Positions 12,101 through 21,873 of a stretch of DNA of 64,000 nucleotides are shown piece after piece. A program made the translations under genes and the position numbers. The stretch comes from Betaproteobacteria bacterium (GTDB lineage: Bacteria; Pseudomonadota; Gammaproteobacteria; Burkholderiales; Rhodocyclaceae): NCBI GenBank assembly GCA_009780885.1, contig WQZF01000001.1, positions 62,001 to 126,000 on the forward strand, given 5' to 3'. Under the pieces are notes generated by a model that was not told where the DNA came from, ran no database searches, and was given only the letters and a program-made list of their open reading frames with translations. Each line of letters starts with the position of its first letter. The stretch's first letter is position 1.

Positions 12101-13459
12101 TTAATGCGACATTCCCGGCATGATGCCTTTCATGCCCCGCATCATTTTTGCCAGTCCACCCTTGGCAAAATGCTTCATGACTTTCTGCGTCTGCTCGAAT
12201 TGCCGCAACAGGCGGTTAACTTCCTGTACCTGGACACCGGCGCCAGCGGCGATGCGCCGCTTGCGGCTGGCCTTGATCAGCTCCGGCCTGGCGCGTTCGG
12301 AGGGAGTCATCGAATTGATAATGCCTTCGATACGGCGCACCATCTTGTCTTCCATTCCCGCCGGAAGATGGCCTGCCGCCTGCGCAAAGCTGGCCGGGAG
12401 TTTGTCGATGAAGGAAGTCATCCCGCCCATCTTGCGCATTTGCACAATCTGTTCCCTGAAATCGTTGAAGTCGAAGCCCTTGCCGGTTTTGAGTTTTTTG
12501 GCAAATGCCTTCGCCTTTTCCTCGTCGACGCTTTTTCGCGCTTCCTCGATCAACGAAAGGACGTCGCCCATCCCGAGAATCCGCGAGGCCATCCGTTCGG
12601 GGTGGAAGGGTTCCAGACCGTCCAGTTTTTCGCCAACGCCCGCGAATTTCAAGGGTTTGCCGGTCACTTGGCGCACCGACAATGCGGCGCCGCCACGCGC
12701 GTCGCCGTCGAGCTTGGTCAGGATGACTCCGGTCAAGGGCAGCGCCTCGTTGAACGCGCGGGCCGTGTTGACGGCATCCTGCCCGAGCATGGCATCGACG
12801 ATGAACAGGGTTTCGATCGGATCCAACGCCGCATGAAGCTCCGAAATTTCCCGCATCATCGCTTCGTCGATCGCCAGCCGTCCGGCGGTGTCGACCAGCA
12901 GCACATCGTGGTAGTGACGCTTGGCCCATTCACGCGCTGCCTGCGCAATGGCAACAGGGGCGTCATTGGTCTCGGAAGGAAAGAAGTCAGCGCCCGCTTG
13001 CACTGAAACTGCCTGCAACTGGGCAATAGCCGCAGGACGATAGATGTCGCAACTGACCACCAGGACTTTCTTTTTTTGTTTTTCCTTCAGAAATTTGGCC
13101 AGCTTGCCGACCGTCGTGGTTTTACCGGCGCCCTGCAATCCCGCCATCAGGATTACTGCTGGCGGTTGCGTCGCCAGGTTCAGGCCGGCGTGGACTTCTC
13201 CCATCAGGCGCGTCAATTCGCGGTGTACAACGCCGATCAGCGCCTGACCGGGCGAGAGCGATCCGAGGACTTCCTCCCCGACAGCCTTTTCCTTGACCGC
13301 AGCGATAAAATCCTTGACGACTGGCAGCGCGACATCGGCTTCGAGCAGCGCCAACCGCACTTCGCGTAGCGCCTCCGCGATATTGCTTTCGGTCAGGCGC
13401 GCTTCGCCCTTGAGTGTTTTTACGACGCGCGCCAGGCGCTGGGTCAGGTTGTCGAGCAT
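12101..13459 (-). CDS. ffh: Signal recognition particle protein Ffh (SRP54)
   Basis: A 452-residue GTPase that binds 4.5S RNA and signal sequences and docks to FtsY. The N domain covers residues 1-85. The G domain has GLQGAGKTTTVGKLA (~105-119), DTAGR (~190) and TKLDGDARGG (~246-255). The methionine-rich M domain covers ~295-452 (QMRKMGGM..., MKGIMPGMSH at the end). The order ffh - ypjD-like - corB-like, with ffh divergent, is the same as in E. coli, which supports all three calls. Confidence 0.97.
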   Translation of the reverse strand: MLDNLTQRLARVVKTLKGEARLTESNIAEALREVRLALLEADVALPVVKDFIAAVKEKAVGEEVLGSLSPGQALIGVVHRELTRLMGEVHAGLNLATQPPAVILMAGLQGAGKTTTVGKLAKFLKEKQKKKVLVVSCDIYRPAAIAQLQAVSVQAGADFFPSETNDAPVAIAQAAREWAKRHYHDVLLVDTAGRLAIDEAMMREISELHAALDPIETLFIVDAMLGQDAVNTARAFNEALPLTGVILTKLDGDARGGAALSVRQVTGKPLKFAGVGEKLDGLEPFHPERMASRILGMGDVLSLIEEARKSVDEEKAKAFAKKLKTGKGFDFNDFREQIVQMRKMGGMTSFIDKLPASFAQAAGHLPAGMEDKMVRRIEGIINSMTPSERARPELIKASRKRRIAAGAGVQVQEVNRLLRQFEQTQKVMKHFAKGGLAKMMRGMKGIMPGMSH

Positions 13460-13515
13460 GGTTTTTTCCGCTTGATGATAGACTTGTAAAAATACCGGGT
13501 ATTCTACTGTACCTC

Positions 13516-14355
13516 ATGCCCTCCACTGCCTTCCCCCTCGTGCCCCATATCTTGGCGGCCGTTTCGTATATCCTTCTCGCTTTTCATTTCTGGCGCACCC
13601 GCTGGCACGAATCGGACCAGCCTGTGGCTGCGCCAATGCTCGCGTGGGAACGCGGCCTGCTCGGCGGCGTACTGGGGGTGCACGGTATCGGCCTTTACAT
13701 TGGCTTGTTCGGCAATATCGGAGAAATGCGTTTTTCCTTTGCGCTGGCGCTTTCGCTGATGCTCTGGCTGGCAGTGCTTATTTATTGGCTGGAAAGCTTC
13801 CATTCGCGCATGGAAGGATTGCAGCCGATGGTTTTGCCGCTTGCCGCCTGTTGCGCAGCGCTGCCGATACTCTTCTCCCAGGTGCGCATCATCACTCATG
13901 CCGGGGCATGGGGATTCAAGCTGCATTTTTTTGCCGCGATGCTCGCCTACAGTTTGTTTACGCTATCGGCGCTGCATGCCATTTTTATGGCATATACCGA
14001 ACGCAAATTGCATCAGCGCGTATTCACCAAGGGACTAGCCAGCCTGCCGCCCTTGTTGACCATGGAAAACCTGCTTTTCCGGATGATTTTCGTGGCTTTT
14101 CTCTTTCTTACGGGAACGCTCGCCAGCGGAGTGCTCTATTCCGAAGAGATTTACAACAAGGCATTTTCTTTCGATCACAAAACCCTTTTCGCTTTTGCTT
14201 CCTGGGGGATTTTCGCAGTCTTGCTGGTCGGGCGCCATGCCCGTGGCTGGCGAGGACGCACCGCGTTGCGCTGGACGATGACGGGATTCATGATGCTTCT
14301 CCTGGCCTATGTGGGAAGCCGCTTTGTTGCCGAAGCAATTCTGGGTCGCACCTGA
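13516..14355 (+). CDS. YpjD/CcsA-like inner-membrane cytochrome c assembly family protein
   Basis: A 279-residue polytopic protein with about eight hydrophobic segments. The start is the ATG at 13516 (MPSTAFPLVPHILAAVSY); an upstream in-frame Met at 13414 would overlap ffh. The sequence has the CcsA/CcmC-type core with histidines in the segment FKLHFFAAMLAYSLF and in SALHAIFM, and an NLLFRMIF stretch. In E. coli YpjD sits between ffh and corB and is linked to CorB function rather than cytochrome maturation; this gene has the same position. The next gene starts 3 nt after its stop. Confidence 0.82.
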   Translation: MPSTAFPLVPHILAAVSYILLAFHFWRTRWHESDQPVAAPMLAWERGLLGGVLGVHGIGLYIGLFGNIGEMRFSFALALSLMLWLAVLIYWLESFHSRMEGLQPMVLPLAACCAALPILFSQVRIITHAGAWGFKLHFFAAMLAYSLFTLSALHAIFMAYTERKLHQRVFTKGLASLPPLLTMENLLFRMIFVAFLFLTGTLASGVLYSEEIYNKAFSFDHKTLFAFASWGIFAVLLVGRHARGWRGRTALRWTMTGFMMLLLAYVGSRFVAEAILGRT

Positions 14356-14358
14356 ACG

Positions 14359-15504
14359 ATGCCTCCGGATATCATGCTGTTTGCAGTCTGTGGCGTATTG
14401 CTGCTGGGCCTTGCCGGCCTGGGGATCTTGGCTGCAAGCGCACTGGACAATCTGGATCGCCATCGCCTCCGCTATTTGCTGCGCGACGGGAAATGCCGCG
14501 TCTTGCGGCGAATATTGCTGGAACGACCGGGATCCTGGCAACGCTTCATCAGCTGCTTCTGGCTGCTCTCTGTTGCCGCTGCTGTAGTCTTCTTCGTTGT
14601 TGTCATGTCCGGTTTCGGCAGGGAGCTTTCGGGCACGGTGCTTGCTGTCTTCTGTTCTCTGTTCGTCCTGTTCGAAGTCGTTTGCAGGGAACTAGGCGTG
14701 CGCTATGCGTATCGTATTGCAGGAGGATTGATTCCGGTGCTGGCGACTGGCGCCAGGCTTTTTGCTTCCCGGAAAAATAATGCTGATGCCATTTTCTCGA
14801 AAGAGGGGGTGTTTGAATCGCCCGCCTTCAGGGCCTCCGATCTGGAAGGAATATGTGTCGAAGATGTCATGACGCCGCGTGCTGCCATCGAGGCGATCGA
14901 CCTGGCCGCGCCTTGGGACGATGTCCGTGCTCGCCTCATCAATGCTTATCATTCCTTTGTGCCGGTGTACCGCGACGATCTAGGCAATCTCGCTGGAATC
15001 CTGCATATGCAGCGCGTCGTGGCGCCAGCCTTGCGAGGGGATCTGTCGGAAGAGGCCCTGAGCGGCCTGTTGCAGGCGCCTTACTTCATTCCGGCCAATA
15101 CCGAACTTTTACACCAGATCCGCTTTTTCCAGGAAAACCGGCAACGTCTGGGGTTGGTCATCGACGAATACGGGGAAATTCTCGGCTTGATTAGCCTGGA
15201 AGATATTGCCGCAGAGATTTCCCGGGTGGTTGTGATCCCGTCAGCATCGTCCGGGAAGAGCGGATGGAGCGACGATGGCATGGCGTTGGTCGATGGCGCC
15301 AGAACCCTTCGGGAAATCAACCGGGAATTCGGCCTCAATTTTCCGCTCGACGGGCCGAAGACCCTGAATGGACTGATTCTCGAATATTTCCAGGATATTC
15401 CGGAGGCAGGCGTTAGCCTGAAAATTGGAAGCATTGCCGTTGAAATTGTGCAAACACAGGATAAAAGCGTGAAAATTGCCCGCATTGCCCGCCCTCCCGA
15501 TTAA
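14359..15504 (+). CDS. CorB/HlyC-CorC family transporter-associated CBS protein
   Basis: A 381-residue protein. The N-terminal DUF21/CNNM membrane domain (about four segments, residues 1-140) is less conserved than usual. It is followed by the family linker EDVMTPRAAIEAID at ~173, two CBS domains (YHSFVPVYRDDLGNLAGILH, then RLGLVIDEYGEILGLISLEDIAAEI), and a C-terminal CorC_HlyC domain (~310-375). CNNM/CorB proteins are implicated in magnesium transport or efflux. It is co-transcribed with the YpjD-like gene, matching the E. coli ypjD-corB pair. Confidence 0.87.
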   Translation: MPPDIMLFAVCGVLLLGLAGLGILAASALDNLDRHRLRYLLRDGKCRVLRRILLERPGSWQRFISCFWLLSVAAAVVFFVVVMSGFGRELSGTVLAVFCSLFVLFEVVCRELGVRYAYRIAGGLIPVLATGARLFASRKNNADAIFSKEGVFESPAFRASDLEGICVEDVMTPRAAIEAIDLAAPWDDVRARLINAYHSFVPVYRDDLGNLAGILHMQRVVAPALRGDLSEEALSGLLQAPYFIPANTELLHQIRFFQENRQRLGLVIDEYGEILGLISLEDIAAEISRVVVIPSASSGKSGWSDDGMALVDGARTLREINREFGLNFPLDGPKTLNGLILEYFQDIPEAGVSLKIGSIAVEIVQTQDKSVKIARIARPPD

Positions 15505-15708
15505 AAGGCGTTTCGTTTTTTGCTGCATCGGCACATGATTTCTCCGTTTGGCGCCTTTCTGTCTCTCCCATTATCTTTACAAAAATGCCACTGCGTTGCA
15601 TTATTATTGGATTCAGGCAAAGCAGTTAACTTGAGTGCATTCCTTTATCTCCCTGTTTCTATTTACCCATGTTGAACCAGCAAGTCTTCCGGTAATTCAC
15701 GCGGCATA

Positions 15709-17421
15709 ATGGACGATACCAATCAAACACCTCAGGTTTCAGGGCTGGCGCGTGCACTGGTGCAGGCCGGATTGTTCAAGGAAGCTGAAATAGGCGCCTT
15801 GCTTACGCTGGCGGCCAACAACGAGACCAGTTTCATTGCCCAACTGTTGCTGACGAAAAAGATGACAGCGCTGGAGGTTGCGCGCTTTGCTGCCAAATCC
15901 TTTTTTTGTCCGCTTCTGGATCTCGACGCTTACGATGAATCCTTTTTGCCGGTACAGGTTGTTGACCGCCGGATCATCCACGCGCACAAGATCATTCCCC
16001 TGTATCAGCGCGGCAATCGTCTTTCGGTGGCGATTTCTGATCCGACCAACCAGCGGGCGCTCGATGAAGTCCGTTTCCAGACCGGCCTTGCCGCCGATCC
16101 AGTGGTCGTCGAAGAACCCAAGCTGCTGCCGCTGGTCGCAAAATATTCGGCAGGCGCCGAAGATGCTCTCAAGGGGTTTACCGACGAGGATCTCGATCTC
16201 GAGCTTTCATCGGGTGAGACTGCTTCGTCAGAAGAGGGTACCGAAGTAGACGATGCCCCGATCGTCAAATTCGTCCATAAGATGCTGATCGACGCGATCA
16301 ACGATGGCGCCTCCGACATCCATTTTGAACCTTACGAAAAATTCTATCGGGTACGTTTCCGTACCGACGGTATTTTGCGCGAGGTTACCAACGTACCGCT
16401 GTTGCTGAAGGAAAAAATCGCTTCCCGCCTGAAGGTGGTATCGCGGCTCAACATTGCGGAAAAGCGTGTTCCGCAGGATGGCCGGATGAGGCTGGCAGTA
16501 TCGAAAAGCCGCGTCATCGATTTTCGCGTAAGCACATTGCCGACATTGCACGGTGAGAAAATCGTTCTGCGGATCCTCGATCCGGCTTCGGCCACCCTGG
16601 GTATCGATGCCCTTGGGTACGACCCCGAACAGAAGGAATTGCTCCTCGAAGCCATCAAACGTCCTTACGGCATGGTGCTGGTGACCGGCCCGACCGGATC
16701 CGGAAAGACGGTTTCGCTGTATTCCTGTCTCAATATCCTCAACGCTCCGGGCGTCAATATTTCGACGGCAGAAGATCCTGCGGAAATCAATCTTGCCGGC
16801 ATCAACCAGGTCAATGTCGACGACCGTGCCGGTCTCACGTTCGCCTCGGCGCTCAGGGCCTTTCTGAGACAGGATCCGGACATCATCATGGTCGGGGAAA
16901 TCCGTGACCTGGAAACGGCAGAAATTTCGATCAAGGCCGCGCAAACCGGCCACATGGTGCTTTCAACGCTACATACGAACGATGCGCCGCAAACGCTGAC
17001 GCGCCTCATGAACATGGGGATTCCGACCTTCAACATCGCTTCCAGCATCCTCCTGATCACGGCGCAGCGCCTGGCGCGGCGGCTGTGTTCCTGCAAGATA
17101 CCGATCGAGGCGCCGACGGAGTCGTTGTTCAACGCAGGATTCGTCGAAGAGGATTTCGACGAGCCCTGGACGTTATACGGACCGAATCCGGAAGGGTGTG
17201 AAGTTTGCAAGGGGTCGGGTTACAAGGGGCGGCTCGGAATCTATCAGGTAATGCCGGTCTCGGAAGAAATTCAGCGTATCATCATGGCAAACGGTACAGC
17301 CTTGGATATTTCGGAACAGGCGATGCGCGAGGGTGTCAGGGATCTGAGACAGGCAGGTTTGCTCAAGGTCAGGCAGGGACTGACCTCTCTTGACGAAGTG
17401 TTATCGACCACCAACCAATAA
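15709..17421 (+). CDS. pilB: Type IV pilus assembly ATPase PilB
   Basis: A 570-residue extension motor ATPase of the type IVa pilus. The N-terminal MshEN/GspE_N domain covers ~1-150. In the ATPase core the Walker A GPTGSGKT is at 327-334, the Asp box is near ISTAEDPAEI, the Walker B is IIMVGEIRD, and the His box is GHMVLSTLHTNDAP. A tetracysteine zinc site is formed by LCSC (~462-465) and CEVC (~500-503). It hydrolyses ATP in the cytoplasm to drive pilin polymerisation with PilC. It is first in pilB-pilC-pilD, with pilC 24 nt later. The 200-nt upstream gap holds no other gene. Confidence 0.97.
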   Translation: MDDTNQTPQVSGLARALVQAGLFKEAEIGALLTLAANNETSFIAQLLLTKKMTALEVARFAAKSFFCPLLDLDAYDESFLPVQVVDRRIIHAHKIIPLYQRGNRLSVAISDPTNQRALDEVRFQTGLAADPVVVEEPKLLPLVAKYSAGAEDALKGFTDEDLDLELSSGETASSEEGTEVDDAPIVKFVHKMLIDAINDGASDIHFEPYEKFYRVRFRTDGILREVTNVPLLLKEKIASRLKVVSRLNIAEKRVPQDGRMRLAVSKSRVIDFRVSTLPTLHGEKIVLRILDPASATLGIDALGYDPEQKELLLEAIKRPYGMVLVTGPTGSGKTVSLYSCLNILNAPGVNISTAEDPAEINLAGINQVNVDDRAGLTFASALRAFLRQDPDIIMVGEIRDLETAEISIKAAQTGHMVLSTLHTNDAPQTLTRLMNMGIPTFNIASSILLITAQRLARRLCSCKIPIEAPTESLFNAGFVEEDFDEPWTLYGPNPEGCEVCKGSGYKGRLGIYQVMPVSEEIQRIIMANGTALDISEQAMREGVRDLRQAGLLKVRQGLTSLDEVLSTTNQ

Positions 17422-17445
17422 AACCCATTCTATGACGGAGGCATA

Positions 17446-18699
17446 ATGGCGACTCAGGCACGAACTGCCGTAGCAAGAAAACCGGCAAGAACCTCTTCCG
17501 CAAACAAGGATCAGCTTTATCTTTGGGAAGGAAAAGGCAAGGATGGGAAGATCATTCGCGGCGAATTGCGTGCGCAAAGCGAGGCTCTGGTCAATACAAC
17601 ACTCCGCCGGCAGGGAATTGCCGTCCGTAAGGTCACCCGGCAAAAACTGAAACGCGGTGGCAAGATCAAGGAAAAGGACGTCGCCTATTTCACCCGCCAG
17701 ATGGCGACGATGATGAGGGCCGGAGTACCCTTGTTGCAATCCTTCGACATCGTTGGGCGCGGGCACTCGAATCCGGCGATGGCCCGGCTGCTTCTGGAAA
17801 TCAAGGCAGATGTCGAAACCGGAACCTCGCTCTCGCAAGCCTTCCGCAAATACCCTCTGTATTTTGATTCGCTGTACTGCAATCTGGTCGGCGCTGGCGA
17901 ACAGGCCGGTATTCTTGATACGCTGCTTGATCGCCTGGCAACATACAAGGAAAAAATCTTGGCCTTGAAGAGCCTGATCAAAAAGGCGATGTTCTATCCG
18001 GTTTCCGTCATCATTGTGGCGATCATCGTGACCATCGTCATCATGCTGTTCGTCATTCCGGTGTTCAAGCAGGTATTTACCAGTTTTGGCGCCGATTTGC
18101 CGGCCTTGACGCTCGCGGTAATTGCCGCGTCCGATTTTTTTGTTGCCCATTGGTGGTGGGGCTTGCCTTTGGCGATTGGATCCGTCGTCGGGTTTTTCTA
18201 TGCCTGGAAGCGCTCCGAGAAAATGCAGATGGCAATGGATCGTTTCTTGTTGCGTATCCCCGTTTTTGGCCCGTTGATCAGAAAATCCGTCATTGCCCGC
18301 TGGTGCCGCACGCTCTCGACAATGTTCTCTTCCGGGGTGCCACTTGTCGAATCGCTTGAATCGGTAGGTGGTGCAGCCGGCAACTACGTCTATAAGGCGG
18401 GTACGCAGCGAATCCAAAACGAGGTCAGTACCGGTACCAGCCTCACCATCGCGATGCAGAACGTCGATCTGTTTCCGAATATGGTGGTGCAGATGGCTTC
18501 AATTGGAGAGGAGACCGGTGAATTGGACTCGATGTTGTCCAAGGTCGCCGATTTCTTCGAACAGGAAGTCGAGGATACCGTCGGTGCGCTCTCGAGCCTG
18601 CTCGAGCCATTTATCCTGGTGTTCCTCGGTGTTCTCATCGGCACTATCGTGGTTGCGATGTATCTGCCAATCTTCAAGTTGGGTTCGGTGGTCGGCTAA
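17446..18699 (+). CDS. pilC: Type IV pilus inner-membrane platform protein PilC
   Basis: A 417-residue polytopic protein of the GspF/PilC family with two tandem T2SSF domains (~75-195 and ~280-400). The first contains FTRQMATMMRAGVPLLQSFD and the second WCRTLSTMFSSGVPLVESLE; membrane segments are at about 185-205, 235-255 and 390-410. It couples PilB/PilT ATPase action to pilin assembly in the inner membrane. The start ATG has GGAGG 5-9 nt upstream. It sits between pilB and pilD in one operon. Confidence 0.97.
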   Translation: MATQARTAVARKPARTSSANKDQLYLWEGKGKDGKIIRGELRAQSEALVNTTLRRQGIAVRKVTRQKLKRGGKIKEKDVAYFTRQMATMMRAGVPLLQSFDIVGRGHSNPAMARLLLEIKADVETGTSLSQAFRKYPLYFDSLYCNLVGAGEQAGILDTLLDRLATYKEKILALKSLIKKAMFYPVSVIIVAIIVTIVIMLFVIPVFKQVFTSFGADLPALTLAVIAASDFFVAHWWWGLPLAIGSVVGFFYAWKRSEKMQMAMDRFLLRIPVFGPLIRKSVIARWCRTLSTMFSSGVPLVESLESVGGAAGNYVYKAGTQRIQNEVSTGTSLTIAMQNVDLFPNMVVQMASIGEETGELDSMLSKVADFFEQEVEDTVGALSSLLEPFILVFLGVLIGTIVVAMYLPIFKLGSVVG

Positions 18700-18737
18700 C
18701 CACAACCCTCCACGCAAGCTTCGTTTTCCCGGTTCCT

Positions 18738-19586
18738 ATGCTTGATCTGCTCGCCTATCCGCCGCTGTTCGCAGCGGCGGCTTTGTTATTGGGGTTGCTT
18801 GTCGGCAGTTTCCTCAATGTTGTGATTTACCGCTTGCCGCTCATGATGGAACATGAATGGCGAAACCAGTGCGCCGAGATGCGCGGCGAACCGGTTGAAG
18901 AGGCGCCGTTTACGCTGGCCAGACCCCGCTCACGCTGCCCGGCGTGTGGACATCCCATCAGCGCGCTGGAAAATATTCCCGTGTTCAGTTGGCTGTTCCT
19001 GCGCGGACGTTGTTCTGCCTGCCGCGCATCCATTTCCTGGCGCTATCCTCTGGTCGAGGCTCTGACCGGAGTGCTGACCGCTTTTGTCGCATGGCATTTC
19101 GGATTCGGCTGGCAGGCGCTGGGCGGTTTCTTTCTGTTGTGGGCGCTGGTCGCACTGACGGTGATCGACTTCGACACCCAATTCCTGCCTGACTCGATTA
19201 CGCTGCCGTTGCTGTGGCTGGGGCTGTTCCTCAACCTGTTTTCCGTTTATACCTCGCTCGAATCTGCCGTGATCGGCGCCATGGCGGGTTACCTCATTCT
19301 CTGGTCGGTGTATTGGCTATTCAAGCTGATCATGAAAAAGGAAGGGATGGGATACGGTGATTTCAAGCTCCTGGCGGCGCTGGGGGCATGGCTGGGTTGG
19401 AAAACGCTGCCGTTCATTATTTTGTGTTCTTCTTTCGTCGGCGCCATCGTGGGTATTTCGCTCATTGTCTTCGCCAGGCACGGGCGCAATGTGCCGATTC
19501 CTTTTGGCCCATACCTTGCAGTGGCCGGTTTTATTGCCCTGATCTGGGGTGAGTCGCTGACGCGAGCCTATCTTTCGACTTTCTAA
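18738..19586 (+). CDS. pilD: Prepilin peptidase / N-methyltransferase PilD
   Basis: A 282-residue membrane aspartyl protease that cleaves and N-methylates type IV prepilins and pseudopilins. The N-terminal A24_N domain has the zinc tetracysteine CPAC...CSAC (around residues 70-100). Both catalytic aspartates are present: D in VIDFDTQFLPD (~147) and in GMGYGDFKLLAALGAWLGW (~211). There are seven to eight membrane segments. It is third in pilBCD, 38 nt after pilC, with no obvious Shine-Dalgarno. The usual following gene coaE is not present here. Confidence 0.96.
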   Translation: MLDLLAYPPLFAAAALLLGLLVGSFLNVVIYRLPLMMEHEWRNQCAEMRGEPVEEAPFTLARPRSRCPACGHPISALENIPVFSWLFLRGRCSACRASISWRYPLVEALTGVLTAFVAWHFGFGWQALGGFFLLWALVALTVIDFDTQFLPDSITLPLLWLGLFLNLFSVYTSLESAVIGAMAGYLILWSVYWLFKLIMKKEGMGYGDFKLLAALGAWLGWKTLPFIILCSSFVGAIVGISLIVFARHGRNVPIPFGPYLAVAGFIALIWGESLTRAYLSTF

Positions 19587-19905
19587 GACGGGGCTCTCCT
19601 GGCCAAAGGGAGACACCAGGCTGAAGTAAATTCTCAGAAAAATCGCGTAACCCGGTGGCGTGCAAGAACTTTTCCAGCCACACATAAAAGCTGTGGATAA
19701 CTTTGTGAATTTTTGCCGTGAAAAAAATCACAATCCCTGTCTTTATTGGGTTTTACCAGGGTTGTCTGAAAATTAAGCAAAGAATAATTTCTTTTAAATC
19801 AATGCGTTAGAAATCGCCCCTGATTTTTCAGGGTTTTTCCTTTTTCAGGCAAAAGCAGCAGCTCCTCTGTGCATAAGTCAAGAACCAGCTTGTGCCCGAT
19901 GTTCC
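19587..19905. other. AT-rich gene-less interval with two DnaA-box-like 9-mers
   Basis: No gene is seen here. It holds TGTGGATAA (19692-19700; reverse complement is the consensus DnaA box TTATCCACA) and TGTGCATAA (19868-19876; reverse complement TTATGCACA fits TTATNCACA), separated by an AT-rich stretch (about 19735-19810) and the pil terminator. Two boxes are too few to call an origin. Confidence 0.45.
19818..19838 (+). terminator. Probable terminator of the pilBCD operon
   Basis: CCCTG-ATTTTT-CAGGG followed by TTTTT. The stem is short (5 bp) but the U-tract is good; it lies about 230 nt after pilD. Confidence 0.5.
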
Positions 19906-20991
19906 TTATGTAACGCGTTGTTGTTTTTCTCGCATTTTCCGGCTGTACTCCTGAACGGCGTTGACCAATGCAATGACATGTTCCGGAGGGGTGAATTGCG
20001 AGATGCCGTGGCCAAGATTGAAGACGTGTCCGGTATCGCCCGGGCCAAAATTTTCCAGTACCCGGATTGCCTCGGCAGCGATTTTTTCCGGCGCGGCAAA
20101 TAGAACAGCAGGGTCGAGATTGCCCTGTAAAGTCACCCTGTCGCCAACGCGCCGGCGTGCTTCACCGATATCGATTGTCCAGTCGAGTCCGACGGCATCG
20201 CAGCCGCTTGCAGCAATCGCTTCGAGCCAGAGACCACCGCCCTTGGTAAACACGAGTGACGGAATGCGCTCGCCATCCTTTTTTCGGATCAATCCGGCGA
20301 GAATGCGTTCCATATAGGCCAGCGAAAACTCCCGGTACGCATCGGCGGACAGCGACCCACCCCAGGAATCGAAAATCATCACGGCCTGGGCGCCGGATTC
20401 GATCTGCGCGTTCAGGTAAGCCAGTACTGCGTCGGCGGTGACAGAAAGAATCCGGTGCAGCAGATCGGGGCGATCGTAAAGCATGGTCTTGATGCGCCGG
20501 TAGTCGTCGGAAGCGCCGCCCTCGATCATGTAGCAGGCAAGCGTATAAGGGCTGCCGGAAAAACCGATCAATGGCACGGAATTGTCCAGCGCGCGGCGGA
20601 TTTCGGCAACGGCATCCATCACGTAACGCAAATGATCCCAAGGGTCGGGCGCGATAAGCGTGCGGATCGACCATTCCTCGGTCAGCGGCCGTTCAAATTT
20701 TGGCCCTTCTCCTTCTGCAAAATACAATCCCAGTCCCATCGCATCGGGCACGGTAAGGATGTCGGAAAACAGGATCGCCGCATCCAGCTCGTAACGCGCA
20801 AGCGGTTGCAACGTGACTTCGCAGGCGAGTGCAGGGTTTTTGCACAGGTCGAGAAAGCTTCCGGCGCGCTTGCGTGTCTGCCGGTATTCGGGCAGATAGC
20901 GTCCTGCCTGGCGCATCAACCAGATCGGCGTGTAGTCGGTCGGCTCCCTGAGAAGCGCGCGCAGAAAAGTGTCGTTACGGGGTCGAGTCAC
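19906..20991 (-). CDS. hemE: Uroporphyrinogen decarboxylase
   Basis: Converts uroporphyrinogen III to coproporphyrinogen III in heme synthesis. I choose the GTG at 20989-20991, which has GGAG 7 nt upstream and gives 361 residues ([18 protein letters not shown]), the normal HemE start; an in-frame ATG at 21030 would add 13 atypical residues. Signatures: the N-terminal [16 protein letters not shown] motif, catalytic Asp in [31 protein letters not shown], and [14 protein letters not shown] with GNLDPAVLF. Monocistronic by context, divergent from rppH. It shares the uroporphyrinogen branch point with the nirE/cobA gene at 57.5 kb. Confidence 0.96.
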   Translation of the reverse strand: MTRPRNDTFLRALLREPTDYTPIWLMRQAGRYLPEYRQTRKRAGSFLDLCKNPALACEVTLQPLARYELDAAILFSDILTVPDAMGLGLYFAEGEGPKFERPLTEEWSIRTLIAPDPWDHLRYVMDAVAEIRRALDNSVPLIGFSGSPYTLACYMIEGGASDDYRRIKTMLYDRPDLLHRILSVTADAVLAYLNAQIESGAQAVMIFDSWGGSLSADAYREFSLAYMERILAGLIRKKDGERIPSLVFTKGGGLWLEAIAASGCDAVGLDWTIDIGEARRRVGDRVTLQGNLDPAVLFAAPEKIAAEAIRVLENFGPGDTGHVFNLGHGISQFTPPEHVIALVNAVQEYSRKMREKQQRVT

Positions 20992-21336
20992 TAAAAGCTC
21001 CGTTGGAAGGCTTAAGGATACGCTGAACAAGCCGCCGCGTTGTATGCGTCTGCGGAACCAGGCGGGCTGCGGCGCACATTTGCCGCTCGACTTGTTCAGA
21101 GGATACTCAAAGGAAGCAATTATCTTCCTTTATAGAGCGATTTAGCTAGCGGGCAGGCCGGGACTTTCAAGCCACCGAAATTTCTTTCGTATGCCTGGGC
21201 GATCCGGAGCAAGAGGCAGGCACAGAAAAAACCCTGGATCGACGTGCGTGTGTGCATTGGAGGGAGTACGGCGCGCTTTCCTCGCTTGTTAAAATATGAA
21301 AGAATATTTGCAGTTCATCATTTTTCAGGTTTTCCC
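20992..21336. other. hemE/rppH divergent intergenic region with a long-range inverted repeat
   Basis: No gene is seen. CTGAACAAG (21023-21031) and CTTGTTCAG (21091-21099) form a perfect 9-bp inverted repeat around a GC-rich 59-nt segment, so the hemE leader could fold. A second small hairpin, GGAAG/CTTCC, lies just beyond (about 21112-21128). Promoters for both genes should be here, but I cannot place them with confidence. Confidence 0.35.
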
Positions 21337-21873
21337 ATGCTTGACCGTGAAGGCTACCGCCCAAACGTCGGCATTGTTTTGTGTAACGCAAAAAACGAAG
21401 TTTTCTGGGGCAAACGCATCAAAGAACATTCCTGGCAATTCCCCCAGGGTGGGATCAAGCGCGGAGAAACTCCGGAAGCTGCAATGTATCGGGAGCTTTA
21501 CGAAGAAATCGGATTGCGCCCCGAGCATGTGCGCATCCTCGGACGTACCCGGGGATGGCTGCGTTACAATGTGCCGACACACTGGATCAAACGCGAATGG
21601 CGCGGCAGTTACAGGGGCCAGAAGCAGATCTGGTTTTTGTTGCGTCTACTGGGACGCGATTCCGATGTCTCGTTGCGCGCCAGCGAACATCCTGAATTCG
21701 ATGCCTGGCGGTGGAACGATTACTGGGTTCCACTTGATTCGGTCATCGAATTCAAGCGCGAGGTTTATCAGCGCGCCCTGTCTGAACTGGCGCGTTATGT
21801 CAACATGGATCGGCGTTCCCCCGCAGGGGCGGATCATGCAGCACCCCGCAAGGACAGCCCTTGCCAATCATGA
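21337..21873 (+). CDS. rppH: RNA pyrophosphohydrolase RppH (Nudix)
   Basis: A 178-residue Nudix hydrolase that removes pyrophosphate from 5'-triphosphate mRNA ends and so starts RNase E-dependent decay. Start at ATG 21337 gives the canonical [15 protein letters not shown]; an upstream in-frame Met adds an atypical 31 residues. The Nudix box [20 protein letters not shown] (38-57, continuing IGL) matches GX5EX7REUXEEXGU exactly. The C-terminal tail (~155-178) is extra and low complexity. The next gene overlaps the stop by ATGA, so the two are translationally coupled. Confidence 0.96.
   Translation: MLDREGYRPNVGIVLCNAKNEVFWGKRIKEHSWQFPQGGIKRGETPEAAMYRELYEEIGLRPEHVRILGRTRGWLRYNVPTHWIKREWRGSYRGQKQIWFLLRLLGRDSDVSLRASEHPEFDAWRWNDYWVPLDSVIEFKREVYQRALSELARYVNMDRRSPAGADHAAPRKDSPCQS

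Noticed and set aside
20992..21336. A riboswitch in the hemE leader
   Set aside because: There is a 9-bp long-range inverted repeat, but no match to a known aptamer consensus that I can recognise.
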